In this document: one piece after another, positions 26,334 through 35,137 of the stretch
Numbering within the stretch: the stretch's first letter is position 1
Layout: each line of letters opens with the position of its first letter
Origin: Herpetosiphon gulosus
GTDB lineage: Bacteria > Chloroflexota > Chloroflexia > Chloroflexales > Herpetosiphonaceae
Length of the DNA stretch: 64,000 bases
NCBI RefSeq assembly: GCF_039545135.1
Contig: NZ_BAABRU010000001.1
Span: 310,001-374,000, forward strand
Direction of reading: 5' to 3'
The notes under the pieces: model-generated
Database searches by the model: none
Told to the model about the DNA's origin: nothing
What the model saw: the letters and a program-made list of their open reading frames with translations, nothing else
Translations under genes and position numbers: made by a program

Positions 26334-29300
26334 TTGCTCCAAGAATTACAGGCTATTGCAACCGAGTTAACTCAAAAATGGCAAACCGCAGCCCAATTCA
26401 ATCCCGAAGATCAATTGAAGTCAAGTGTTGAAAAAATTATTAAGGAGATCTGCCAAACGCTACTCGGCAATTCACAAATTAATGTGGTGACTGAGGTTCA
26501 AGAACGAGCGATTGCGGGACGGCCAGATATGGGCGTTTCGCAGGCTGGTTTGATTATTGGCCATATTGAGTTGAAAGCACCGGATAAAAAGGCTGACCCG
26601 CGCAAATTTGCAGCTAAAAGTGCCGATGCCAAACAATGGCAGAAATTTCAGCAATTGCCAAATCTAATCTATACCAATGGCAACGATTGGCTATTGTTTC
26701 GTTCTGGGGTTCTTGTTGAAAATCGCCGAGTACGTTTCATTGGTGATGTTACGAGCGATGGTGCAAGTGCGATCAACAAGGCTAATCTTGATGATTTGAC
26801 CGAGCTTATTCGTGATTTTATGTTGTGGAAACCTACTGTACCGCGCAATCCTAAAGAACTGGCCCAACTATTAGCACCGCTGTGTCGTTTGTTACGTAGC
26901 GATGTGTTGGAAGCCCTACCAGACCCTAAATCGCCCTTGAGCATCTTAGAAAAGACTTGGCGTAATTATTTATTTGCCGATGCCAGCAGTTTCGAATTTG
27001 CCGATGCCTATGCTCAAACCATGGTCTATGCCTTGTTATTAGCGCGTCAAAATGGTTTAGCTTCAATCACCATCAATCAAGCGGTTAGCAATTTGCGTGC
27101 AGGCCATCGCTTACTCTCCGATACCTTAAACCTATTGGGCGATTTGGATGCCCGTGAGGTGATTGCCACCTCAATCGATGTGATTGAACGAATTATTCAG
27201 GCGGTTGACCCAGCGATTTTTGCTAGTGGCGGCGATCCATGGCTCTATTTTTATGAAGATTTTTTGACTGCCTACGATAAGGATTTGCGCAAACAACGCG
27301 GGGTTTACTACACCCCGATTGAGATTATTCAGGCCCAAGTTGGCTTGGTGAATCAGTTGTTGGCTCAGCATTTCAATGCGCCCTATGGCATGGTTGATCC
27401 CAAGGTGGTCACGCTCGATCCGGCAACTGGCACGGGAACCTATCTCTTAACTGCCTTACAAGAAAGTCTCAAACTGGTTGAACAGGAGCGTGGCAAGGGC
27501 TTGCGAGCTCAATATGCTGGCTTTGCTGCCCAAAATATGCATGCCTTTGAATTATTGGTTGGGCCATATGCTGTCGCCCACTTGCGCTTTTCGCAGGCGA
27601 TTGCCGCCGAACAAGCCCAATTGCCCGCTGATGGGGTGCATGTCTATTTGGCCAATACCCTCGATTCACCCACTAGTTCTCCACCACAACAAATAACCTT
27701 GGCGTTGCGCAGCCTAAGTGAGGAGCAAAAACGTGCGTCCAAGGTCAAGCAATCAACCGAAGTGTTGGTGTGTATTGGCAATCCACCTTACAATCGTCAA
27801 ATCATTGATGAAGAGCAACAAGATAAGGTTGAACGTAAAGGTGGTTGGGTGCGCTTTGGCAATGAGCACGAAACGCCAATCTTTAATAGGTTTACTCAGC
27901 CAGTTATTGATGCAGGTGAGGGAGTCCATCTTAAAAATATCTACAACGATTATGTGTATTTTTGGCGTTGGGCATTGTGGAAGGTTTTTGAACAACCTCA
28001 ATCGCAACAAGGTGGGGTAATTAGCTTTATCACGGCTTCATCATATTTACGTGGCCCAGGTTTTGTCGGAATGCGCCAACAGATGCGCCAAATCTTCGAT
28101 GAGTTGTGGCTGATCGACCTTGAAGGTGATAATTTGGGCACGCGCAAAACTGAAAATGTCTTTGTAATTGAAACTCCCGTGGTGATTGCGGTCGGCGTGC
28201 GTTATGCAGCACCTCAGCCAAATCAGCCCGCAACCGTCCACTATTGCCGTATCGAGGGCACAACCGAAGAGAAATTAGCCCAAATTGCCAAGGTCAAGCA
28301 CTTGAATGACCTTGCATGGGAAACCTGTAGCAGCGCGTGGTTTGATCCATTTATTCCTGCGGCAAACGGAGCTTATGCAACGTGGCCAAGATTAACCGAT
28401 CTGTTTCCATGGCAGATTAGTGGCATGCAATATAAACGTAAATGGCCGATTGCAGCAAATCAAGCAACCATACAGCGCCGTTGGGAACATTTCATCAAAG
28501 CAGCAAATAAAGCCGAACTATTTAACGAAACGCGCGATCGTAAGGTTGATAAACTCTATGGCGGATTAACCGATAAAACAACTCGCTTGCCAGCTCTCAG
28601 ATGGTTAACTGATCCTAAAACACCTATTACAATTCAACAAATTGGCTATCGTAGTTTTGATCGTCAGTGGGCAATTGTCGATAATCGGGTTGGTGATTTT
28701 TTACGCCCCGATTTGCATAGCGCTGATAGCGAAAATCAAATCTATCTCACTAGTTTGCTTACAAAAGTTCTTGGATCTGGAGCCTCGGCAGTTATAAGTC
28801 ATCTACTTCCTGATATGGATTATTTCTGTAATCGCGGCGGCAAAGATGTTATTCCATTATGGCGTGATGCGGCGGCGAGCCAAGCTAATCTGCCAGCAGG
28901 TTTATTAGAACAACTTGCCACTGAATTAGGCTTTAACCTGACGGCGCTTGATCTCATGGCCTATTGCTATGTGCTATTGGCTAGCCCCGCATATGTTGCC
29001 CGTTTTGAAAGCGAGCTACGCACGCCGGGGCCGCGCATTCCACTCACCAGCGATGGCGAACTATTTCGCACAGCGGTACATTTGGGTAAACGCCTGATTT
29101 GGTTGCATAGCTATGGCCAACGCTGTATGCCGAGCGAACAACCCAAGGGCGTGCTGCCAGCGGGGCGGGTGCGTTGCGAGGTTGGCACAAGCCAAAGCGA
29201 ATATCCCAGCGATTATCATTACGATGCCCAACAGCAACAATTGAGCATCGGCGTAAGTGGCCTGTTTAGCCATGTTCGGCCCGAAGTGTTTAATTTTAGC

Positions 29301-29600
29301 GTTTCGGGCTTGAAAGTCGTGCAATCGTGGTTGGGCTATCGCATGGCCGAACCTTCCGGACGTAGCTCATCACCACTTGATCAAATCTTGCCTGAACGTT
29401 GGGAATTTGATGATGAACTACTTGAACTATTGTGGTTGCTTGATCACACGATTGATCTGCAACCTCAATTGGCTGAATTACTTGAGCATGTGCTGAACTC
29501 GCCGCTGCTACTTGCCGCCGATCTACCTGAACCCAGTGAGTTAGAACGCGCTGCACCCAAACCGCTCAAAGAAACCCAGGCCAAAATGGCGCTCCAATAA
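26334..29600 (+). CDS. Single-chain restriction-modification enzyme, type ISP/IIG-like, without helicase
   Basis: 1088 residues from a TTG at 26334 with GGGAGG six bases upstream; an in-frame ATG at 26313 has no such site. An N-terminal PD-(D/E)xK nuclease is visible (GRPDMG with Asp65, then IELK with Glu79 and Lys81). A helical region leads to an N6-adenine methyltransferase domain: RGVYYTP, motif I LDPATGTGTYLL (about 362-373) and catalytic NPPY (483-486). The C-terminal ~450 residues resemble the specificity domain of LlaBIII-type ISP enzymes. The DNA-translocating helicase between nuclease and methylase of classical ISP enzymes is absent, so cleavage would be of the type IIG/IIL kind. No partner subunit is nearby. 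Confidence 0.88.
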   Translation: MLQELQAIATELTQKWQTAAQFNPEDQLKSSVEKIIKEICQTLLGNSQINVVTEVQERAIAGRPDMGVSQAGLIIGHIELKAPDKKADPRKFAAKSADAKQWQKFQQLPNLIYTNGNDWLLFRSGVLVENRRVRFIGDVTSDGASAINKANLDDLTELIRDFMLWKPTVPRNPKELAQLLAPLCRLLRSDVLEALPDPKSPLSILEKTWRNYLFADASSFEFADAYAQTMVYALLLARQNGLASITINQAVSNLRAGHRLLSDTLNLLGDLDAREVIATSIDVIERIIQAVDPAIFASGGDPWLYFYEDFLTAYDKDLRKQRGVYYTPIEIIQAQVGLVNQLLAQHFNAPYGMVDPKVVTLDPATGTGTYLLTALQESLKLVEQERGKGLRAQYAGFAAQNMHAFELLVGPYAVAHLRFSQAIAAEQAQLPADGVHVYLANTLDSPTSSPPQQITLALRSLSEEQKRASKVKQSTEVLVCIGNPPYNRQIIDEEQQDKVERKGGWVRFGNEHETPIFNRFTQPVIDAGEGVHLKNIYNDYVYFWRWALWKVFEQPQSQQGGVISFITASSYLRGPGFVGMRQQMRQIFDELWLIDLEGDNLGTRKTENVFVIETPVVIAVGVRYAAPQPNQPATVHYCRIEGTTEEKLAQIAKVKHLNDLAWETCSSAWFDPFIPAANGAYATWPRLTDLFPWQISGMQYKRKWPIAANQATIQRRWEHFIKAANKAELFNETRDRKVDKLYGGLTDKTTRLPALRWLTDPKTPITIQQIGYRSFDRQWAIVDNRVGDFLRPDLHSADSENQIYLTSLLTKVLGSGASAVISHLLPDMDYFCNRGGKDVIPLWRDAAASQANLPAGLLEQLATELGFNLTALDLMAYCYVLLASPAYVARFESELRTPGPRIPLTSDGELFRTAVHLGKRLIWLHSYGQRCMPSEQPKGVLPAGRVRCEVGTSQSEYPSDYHYDAQQQQLSIGVSGLFSHVRPEVFNFSVSGLKVVQSWLGYRMAEPSGRSSSPLDQILPERWEFDDELLELLWLLDHTIDLQPQLAELLEHVLNSPLLLAADLPEPSELERAAPKPLKETQAKMALQ

Positions 29601-29609
29601 GTTAACATT

Positions 29610-29660
29610 CCCTCACCCCAACCCCTCGCCTCGCGTGCGGAAGCGGGGGTATGGGAGGGT
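29610..29660. repeat. Decayed copy of the CCCTCACCC repeat
   Basis: It begins CCCTCACCCCAACCCCTCG like the longer copies, then degenerates (GCGGAAGCGGGGGTATGGGAGGG). It lies between the converging restriction-modification and dnaB genes and can still form an imperfect hairpin, so it may serve as a terminator. Confidence 0.5.
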
Positions 29661-29661
29661 A

Positions 29662-31443
29662 CTAATAACCTTCAGGCTGGCGATAGGTCTCTAAATTGGA
29701 AAATTTCGTTGTCGAGCGAAAAAAGCGCAAGGGCACGATCCCCGTTGGGCCGTTACGATGCTTGGCTAGGTGAATTTCGGCGATGCCTTTTTTGTCAGTT
29801 TCGGGATCATACAGCTCTTCACGATAAATAAACATCACAATATCCGCATCTTGCTCAATGCTGTTATGCACAATGATGTTATTTGCCACAAAATTATGCA
29901 ACGTATCTACGGTCAAATCATAAACTGGCTCAACGCCATCTGGCTCGATACTGATGATTGTTTCCCATTCAATCGCTGTTGGCTGGCTGGTGCTGCCCAA
30001 TTCGTGGGCAATTGCTTGGGAGATAGCAATTTGACTGGTTTGATGCAATTGATCAAGCCGTTGCCAACCATCGATGGTTAAGAATTTATGGTTAGCCGTG
30101 GCGCGAATACTACGCCCTAGCTTGGTAAGGAGTTTGAAAACAGGCTTTGTACCAGTCGTAAAGGCATTGCTAACAGGCCGTGATTCTAGTTTCCAAGTTG
30201 CTTGATTCAGCGCTAGAACATTAAAGCCTGGTTGCCCAACTAATTGATCGATTCGGACATAATGACCTTGATCAGGCAAATAGATCTGGGTATCGCCTGT
30301 GAGACACCCCGATTCGCGCAAGTCGGAGAGCATGGGAACGTGGGTGGTGCGGCTTTCGACGGCCCGCGAAAGTTGCGAGAGTGCAATCACGGGTACATTA
30401 ATTTCCCGCGCCAAAGCTTTGAGGCCACGGCTAATTTCACTAATTTCCTGCACGCGGTTGCCATCGCGCTTGCCGCCACCCTGCATCAACTGTAAATAAT
30501 CGATGATAATCAGATCGATGCCTGCCTCGGCTTGCAAGCGCCGACATTTGGAGCGCACATCCATAATGCTAGCGCCAGGCGAATCATCGATATAAATTGA
30601 CATAGTGGAGAGCTTGCCAAGCGCCTCGGTGAGTAATTGTAGATCACTATCACGAATTTGGCCGGTACGCAGCTTTTGCATATCCACGCCTGTTTCGGTG
30701 GCCAAAATCCGCTGCATCAGCTGATCGCGGCTCATTTCAAGGCTAAAAATTGCCACGCAGGCCTCGGATTCCTTGGCGGCGTTGTAGGCAATATTCAAGG
30801 CCAAGCTGGTTTTGCCAGTGGCTGGCCGTGCCGCCAAAATCAACAAGTCGGAGCGTTGCAAGCCACCGGTTAACTTATCAAAATCGGTAAAGCCTGTTTT
30901 GAGGCCGACGACTTCGCCGCCGCGCTCCTGCATTTGGCTAATTTGCTCGAAGAAACTATCGACGACTGCGCCGATGTGAATAAAGCCATCGGCGGTGCGG
31001 CGCTGCGAAACTGCAAATAATTCTGATTCAGCCTGATCGAGGGCGGCCTCAAGCTCTTGGGTTTCGTCATAACCGAGGGCCGCGATCTTACCACCAGCGA
31101 TGATCAAACGACGCAATAAAGCGGTGCGTTCGACGATACGGGCATAATATTCGACGTGCACCGAAGTTGGCACACTATTCGAAAGTTCAAGCAAATACTG
31201 AACTCCGCCGACGACCTCTAATTGATCTTTGCGGCGCAGCTCATCGGTAACGTTAACCAAATCGGGTGGCACACGGCGGTTGTAACAAGCCACTTGGGCG
31301 TTGAAAACCAAGCCATGCTTTTCAAGATAAAAATAGTCGCTAGCAAGCCAAGGTGCAACTGGAATAATTGCATCACGATCAAGCAAAATCGAACCAAGGG
31401 TGGCACGTTCGGCGTTAATATCGGCGGGTAACGACTTATCCAT
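29662..31443 (-). CDS. dnaB: Replicative DNA helicase DnaB, intein-containing precursor
   Basis: 593 residues from the ATG at 31443 (GAGG five bases upstream); the longer frame adds 15 residues. It is the hexameric 5'-3' helicase of the replication fork. The N-terminal domain (PADINAERATLGSIL) is followed by the RecA-like motor with Walker A RPATGKTS (about 206-213) and Walker B IIIDYLQLM. After DLRESG an intein of 148 residues (380-527) interrupts the gene, and the helicase resumes with SIEQDADIVMFIYR. Without the intein the helicase is 445 residues, a normal length. rplI lies upstream on the same strand, 130 bases away. Confidence 0.96.
   Translation of the reverse strand: MDKSLPADINAERATLGSILLDRDAIIPVAPWLASDYFYLEKHGLVFNAQVACYNRRVPPDLVNVTDELRRKDQLEVVGGVQYLLELSNSVPTSVHVEYYARIVERTALLRRLIIAGGKIAALGYDETQELEAALDQAESELFAVSQRRTADGFIHIGAVVDSFFEQISQMQERGGEVVGLKTGFTDFDKLTGGLQRSDLLILAARPATGKTSLALNIAYNAAKESEACVAIFSLEMSRDQLMQRILATETGVDMQKLRTGQIRDSDLQLLTEALGKLSTMSIYIDDSPGASIMDVRSKCRRLQAEAGIDLIIIDYLQLMQGGGKRDGNRVQEISEISRGLKALAREINVPVIALSQLSRAVESRTTHVPMLSDLRESGCLTGDTQIYLPDQGHYVRIDQLVGQPGFNVLALNQATWKLESRPVSNAFTTGTKPVFKLLTKLGRSIRATANHKFLTIDGWQRLDQLHQTSQIAISQAIAHELGSTSQPTAIEWETIISIEPDGVEPVYDLTVDTLHNFVANNIIVHNSIEQDADIVMFIYREELYDPETDKKGIAEIHLAKHRNGPTGIVPLRFFRSTTKFSNLETYRQPEGY
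29863..30306 (-). other. Mini-intein in DnaB (no homing endonuclease)
   Basis: 148 codons inserted at ESG|SIEQDAD, the same position as the Synechocystis Ssp DnaB intein. Splicing blocks are present: block A starts with Cys1 (CLTGDTQIYLP), block B has TANH with the conserved Thr and His (positions 70-73), block F is VYDLTVDTLHNFVA, and block G ends IIVHN with Ser as the first residue of the C-extein. The length and the lack of LAGLIDADG motifs show a natural mini-intein. All residues needed for standard class 1 splicing appear intact, so it should splice. Confidence 0.93.
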
Positions 31444-31522
31444 AGCGACCTCGGATGTGGAAAATGTTGGGATAACGGGTGGATACACAGTCGAAAAGCT
31501 GTGGAAACCAACGGCTAAAGCA

Positions 31523-31552
31523 CTGATGCCGCGCTCATTGGCGCGGCATCAG
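31523..31552 (-). terminator. Hairpin between rplI and dnaB
   Basis: A 12-bp perfect GC-rich stem CTGATGCCGCGC/GCGCGGCATCAG (31523-31534, 31541-31552) with a 6-base loop. On the minus strand it is followed by TGCTTTAG, a poor T-run, so it may attenuate rather than fully stop transcription from rplI into dnaB. Confidence 0.6.
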
Positions 31553-31573
31553 CGGTTGGACCAAACGAATGAA

Positions 31574-32080
31574 CTAGGCTTCGGTGCTCGCAACTTCGGC
31601 AGCTTCGGCTGCGGGCTGAACACTACCTTCACCATTTTCACCTTCGACCACCACATTGATGTGTGGTTCGAGACCAGCGAGCAACCGCACGCCGATTGAA
31701 TACACACCAGTGCGCTTGATTGGCTCGTCGAGTTGGATTTTGCGGCGATCAACTTCTTGACCGATGGCTGCTTGCAATTTTTCAGCAATGTCTGAGCTCG
31801 TTACTGAACCATACAAGCGATCTTGTTCGCCCACTTTGGTGACGAACTTCAAGGTTACGCCATTGATGCTGTCGGCCAAACCGCGTAATTCTTCACGTTG
31901 TTTCGCTTCGAGTTTGCGTTGTTTGGCCAAGCGTTCTTCAGCTTGCTTGATCAAACCAGGTGTTGCAAACACAGCCAGCTTCTTTGGCAATAAATAATTG
32001 CGACCGTAGCCACCAGATACTTCTTTGATGTCGCCCGCAGTACCAAGGTGTTCGACATCTTGAATCAACAGAACCTTCAC
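31574..32080 (-). CDS. rplI: 50S ribosomal protein L9
   Basis: 168 residues from a GTG start with AAAGGAG seven bases upstream. The N-terminal rRNA-binding domain is typical: MKVLLIQDVEHLG, then GGYGRNYLLPKKLA. A long connecting helix with Lys/Arg/Glu repeats (EERLAKQRKLEAKQ) leads to the C-terminal domain with RLYGSVTSSDIAE and VVEGENGE. A short Glu/Ala-rich tail (about 15 residues) extends it beyond the usual ~150. Being next to dnaB recalls the rpsF-ssb-rpsR-rplI-dnaB arrangement of many bacteria, but rpsF, ssb and rpsR are not here. Confidence 0.96.
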   Translation of the reverse strand: MKVLLIQDVEHLGTAGDIKEVSGGYGRNYLLPKKLAVFATPGLIKQAEERLAKQRKLEAKQREELRGLADSINGVTLKFVTKVGEQDRLYGSVTSSDIAEKLQAAIGQEVDRRKIQLDEPIKRTGVYSIGVRLLAGLEPHINVVVEGENGEGSVQPAAEAAEVASTEA

Positions 32081-32565
32081 GGAATAGCTCCTTTAGTTTA
32101 GCGGTGCTGGTGCCCGCCACATCTGCGGGCTTGTATTTACAACCCTCATCAGGTGAGGGAGCATACCATGAGAATAGCCCCAAATTTGGGGCTGCGCGTT
32201 ATCTTACCATAGATCATAATTTCTCGTCAAAGTCTTTTAGAAGGATGCAAGGATGAGGGATGAATTATGAAATGGAATTATAGACTATTTCATGAATGAT
32301 TGGTTTTGTAGCCTTCATTCGTTTCATAATCATGGTTAATCGCGCATCGTTATTCTTTGGGTCTTTGGGTTAAATATCAATCACTCAGTAAAACCACAAA
32401 CATCTTTACCCTTTAGCTCTTATCATTCATAATTTTCTTCATCCTTCATCCTTCATCCTTCATCCTTCATCCTTTCTCACTATTCCCTCGCCTAAACGTC
32501 TATGGTAAAATTAAGCTGCTTCCGCGTTTGCGCCCATCGCCAAAGGATTGTTTAGGAGTGCAGCT
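32081..32565. other. Divergent intergenic region with short repeats
   Basis: 485 bases between the divergent rplI and PAS-STAS genes. No gene is seen. It holds GGATG-rich words near 32252-32270 whose complement recurs in the TTCATCC tandem array at 32438-32472, so the two could pair across about 170 bases, and a TCTTTGGGTCTTTGGGTTAAA word near 32352. Promoters of both genes should lie here, but I cannot single them out. Confidence 0.45.
32438..32472. repeat. Heptanucleotide tandem repeat (TTCATCC)5
   Basis: Five perfect head-to-tail copies of TTCATCC (32438-32472), preceded by a partial unit, about 95 bases before the start of the PAS-STAS gene. Such arrays vary in copy number by slippage. 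Confidence 0.85.
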
Positions 32566-34569
32566 ATGGCCCAAGACCCGCCTTCATCTGTCGATTTAGC
32601 TGCTCGGCTGGCTCAGCTTGAACGTGAAAATCGCATTTTACAGGCCATGCTCGATACTGTGCCTGATGCGATTGTGTTTAAAAATGCTGATCTCACGATT
32701 GAGTATGCCAATCGCGCTTTTCGCGAATGGTTTGGCTTGCCGCTCGAGCAGTTTCATGTAGCCGATGATCGTTCGGGCGATGATGCCTATGCCTCGGAAT
32801 ATCAAAGCCACGATCGCCAAGTCTTACGCAGTGGCCTTGGTAGCGAGTTTGAGGAGCGCTCGAATGCGCCCGATGGCTCATTGATTACCACCCGTAGCAT
32901 TAAACAACCTGTGCGCGATGCCAACCAAGTAATTGGCTTGGTGGCAGTGTTGCGCGATGTAACTAGTGCGGCCCAAGCTTCACGCTCACTGACTGAAACT
33001 CAAGCCCGACTTTCGCGGATTATCTCGAATGTGCCAGGCATGGTTTTTCAGTTTGTGCTGCATCCCGATGGCACAAGCGAGTTTCCCTACGTGAGCGAAG
33101 GCATTCGCCAAGCCTTTGGGATTGAGCCAGAACGTCTAACCGCAGAGCGCGATGCACTCTACAATTGGGTGCATCCCGAAGATCAGCCCGAGTTTATCCG
33201 TTCGTTTGTCGAATCGGGGCAACTGCTGGAGCCTTGGCAATGGGAAGGCCGTGTGGTCTACGATGGGATTGTGCGCTGGGTGCGCGGAGCTTCGCGACCA
33301 ACTCGCACCGAGGCTGGTGATATTTTGTGGGATGGCGTGTTGATGGATATTACCTTGCAACGCGAAAATGAAGCTGCTTTGCGCCGTCTGCAAAATCGTT
33401 TGCAACAGTTTCTCGATGCCACGCCTGTTGGGTTGTATGTGGTTGAGCCTGATGGCAAACCCTATTATGCCAATGCCAAAGCCCAAGAATTGCTTGGCCA
33501 ACAAGTGATGCTACCAGTCAGCCAGCAAACTGAGACCTATCGCACCTATAAAATTGGCAGCGAAACGCTCTATCCTCGCGAAGAATTGCCAACCCAACGC
33601 GCCCTCAAGGGCGAAATGGTACACCTTGATGATCTCGAATTTCGCTATGCCGATAAGCCTGCAACCGCGATTGAAGTTTATGCCCGCCCGATTTACGACC
33701 CCAACGACCAAATTGAATATGCTATCGCGACCTTTTTCGATATTACCGAGCGTCGCCAAATTGCCCAAGAGCTATTCGATTGGCGACAACGCTTCGATCT
33801 GATCATGTCAACCGTCGAGTTGGTGATGTACGATTACGATGTGACCAACAATAAAATTGAATGGAGCGATTCGGTCACCAAGATTTTGGGCTATCCCAAG
33901 GCCGAATTTAGCTTGAGCCTTGATGCTTGGGCCGCTGGTTTACACCCCGATGATGCCCCTGAAGCCTTGCGCCAACTCGAAATTGCCCAAGAAAATTGCA
34001 GCACCTACGCGGTTGAATATCGCTTTTTACACCATTCTGGTCATTGGCTCTGGCTCTTAGATCGTGGTTTCTTTATTCCAAACAACGATGGTGTGGCAAT
34101 CCGCATGCTCGGCTTGGTTCAAGATATTACTGAACGCAAACAAGCTGAAGTGATGCGCGAACAAATGCAGAGCCAAATTATCGAAGCGCAAGCTGCGGCC
34201 TTGCGCGAACTTTCCACTCCATTAATTCCAATCAACGACCGCACCGTGATTATGCCGCTGATTGGTTCGATTGATTCGGCACGAGCGACCCAAATTGTCG
34301 AATCGCTGCTGCAAGGTGTAAGCCAAATGAACGCTGGCGTGGTGATTCTCGACTTAACTGGGGTTCCAGTCGTCGATACTCAAGTTGCCAGTGCTTTGTT
34401 GCAAGCGGCGCGGGCTGTGCGTTTGCTAGGTGCTGAGGTGGTATTAACTGGCATTCGCCCAGAAATTGCCCAAACCCTGGTTAGCTTGGGTATTAGTTTG
34501 GGCGATGTTGTGACCTTGAGCAATTTACAAAGCGGGATTGAACGCGCCTTGAATCGGCGTTTATCCTAA
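32566..34569 (+). CDS. Multi-PAS sensor protein with C-terminal STAS domain (RsbR-like)
   Basis: 667 residues from the ATG at 32566 (AGGAG seven bases upstream). A short coiled-coil start is followed by four PAS/PAC-like units (about 22-135, 140-270, 277-400 and 405-530), each ending in the PAC pattern such as LRDVT, GVLMDITLQRE, FFDITERRQ and LVQDITERKQ. After a helix comes a STAS domain (about 550-660) with VVILDLTGVPVVDTQVA, which has the Thr/Asp context of RsbR/RsbS proteins phosphorylated in stressosomes. No kinase or output enzyme is present. It probably relays a ligand or redox signal through a stressosome-type complex; its partner kinase RsbT is not in the window. Confidence 0.9.
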   Translation: MAQDPPSSVDLAARLAQLERENRILQAMLDTVPDAIVFKNADLTIEYANRAFREWFGLPLEQFHVADDRSGDDAYASEYQSHDRQVLRSGLGSEFEERSNAPDGSLITTRSIKQPVRDANQVIGLVAVLRDVTSAAQASRSLTETQARLSRIISNVPGMVFQFVLHPDGTSEFPYVSEGIRQAFGIEPERLTAERDALYNWVHPEDQPEFIRSFVESGQLLEPWQWEGRVVYDGIVRWVRGASRPTRTEAGDILWDGVLMDITLQRENEAALRRLQNRLQQFLDATPVGLYVVEPDGKPYYANAKAQELLGQQVMLPVSQQTETYRTYKIGSETLYPREELPTQRALKGEMVHLDDLEFRYADKPATAIEVYARPIYDPNDQIEYAIATFFDITERRQIAQELFDWRQRFDLIMSTVELVMYDYDVTNNKIEWSDSVTKILGYPKAEFSLSLDAWAAGLHPDDAPEALRQLEIAQENCSTYAVEYRFLHHSGHWLWLLDRGFFIPNNDGVAIRMLGLVQDITERKQAEVMREQMQSQIIEAQAAALRELSTPLIPINDRTVIMPLIGSIDSARATQIVESLLQGVSQMNAGVVILDLTGVPVVDTQVASALLQAARAVRLLGAEVVLTGIRPEIAQTLVSLGISLGDVVTLSNLQSGIERALNRRLS

Positions 34570-34682
34570 GCAAGGGGGTTTGTATCAACCCTGAAACTGA
34601 AATCTGGGCAACTGAATTAGCGGCGGCGATCGCCCACACCATTCAAGCACATACCTTTCAAGCGCGAACACCGCAAAATCAA

Positions 34683-35135
34683 GTGCGTTTGTGGGATGGT
34701 CGCACGCCCTATGCCATGCACCCAATTTGGTGTGCCATGACCATCTTGGCCGAACCCTTGCTGCCCGAAACGATCCGTCGCGTAGGCTCGATTGTACTGC
34801 TATGGCACGATTTGCTTGAAGATACCAGCGCCGATTTGCTGGAGAACACGCCAGAACAAGTGCGCCAACTGGTACAAGAAATGACCTTCGATGATTTTGA
34901 TCATGAAATGCGTGATCTATGGCAGCGCAGCGATTTAACCAAATTGTTTAAGCTCTACGACAAAACCTCGCAATTTTTCGATGCAATTTGGCTACGCGAT
35001 GCCCGTTATGCCCAATTACTCCAACATACCCAGCAACTAACCAGTTTTGTGCGCGAAACCTATGGCGATTTGAATATCGTCAAAGTAGCCCAAGCGTTGG
35101 CTGTTCCCCGCGTTACAGCTTCACAATCAGGTTAA
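34683..35135 (+). CDS. HD-domain-like protein, N-terminus uncertain
   Basis: 150 residues from a GTG that is probably internal. The reading frame is open upstream to 34542 and encodes helix-like sequence (ELAAAIAHTIQAH) that fits the first helix of RelA/SpoT-type HD hydrolases, yet it contains no ATG, GTG or TTG. In the covered part, GRTPYAMHP and VLLWHDLLEDT match the HD-family G.PY..HP and HD..EDT patterns with metal-binding His/Asp. It may hydrolyse a nucleotide phosphate, but that is only a family-level guess. It follows the PAS-STAS gene closely and the APH-type gene starts three bases after its stop. Confidence 0.65.
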   Translation: MRLWDGRTPYAMHPIWCAMTILAEPLLPETIRRVGSIVLLWHDLLEDTSADLLENTPEQVRQLVQEMTFDDFDHEMRDLWQRSDLTKLFKLYDKTSQFFDAIWLRDARYAQLLQHTQQLTSFVRETYGDLNIVKVAQALAVPRVTASQSG

Positions 35136-35137
35136 TT

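Noticed and set aside
30299..30499. Open frames on the plus strand opposite dnaB and its intein
   Set aside because: They mirror the helicase codons, lack Shine-Dalgarno sites and show no protein-like family pattern.
32438..32472. CRISPR-like array
   Set aside because: The units are 7 bases long and head to tail without spacers, so this is a simple tandem repeat.
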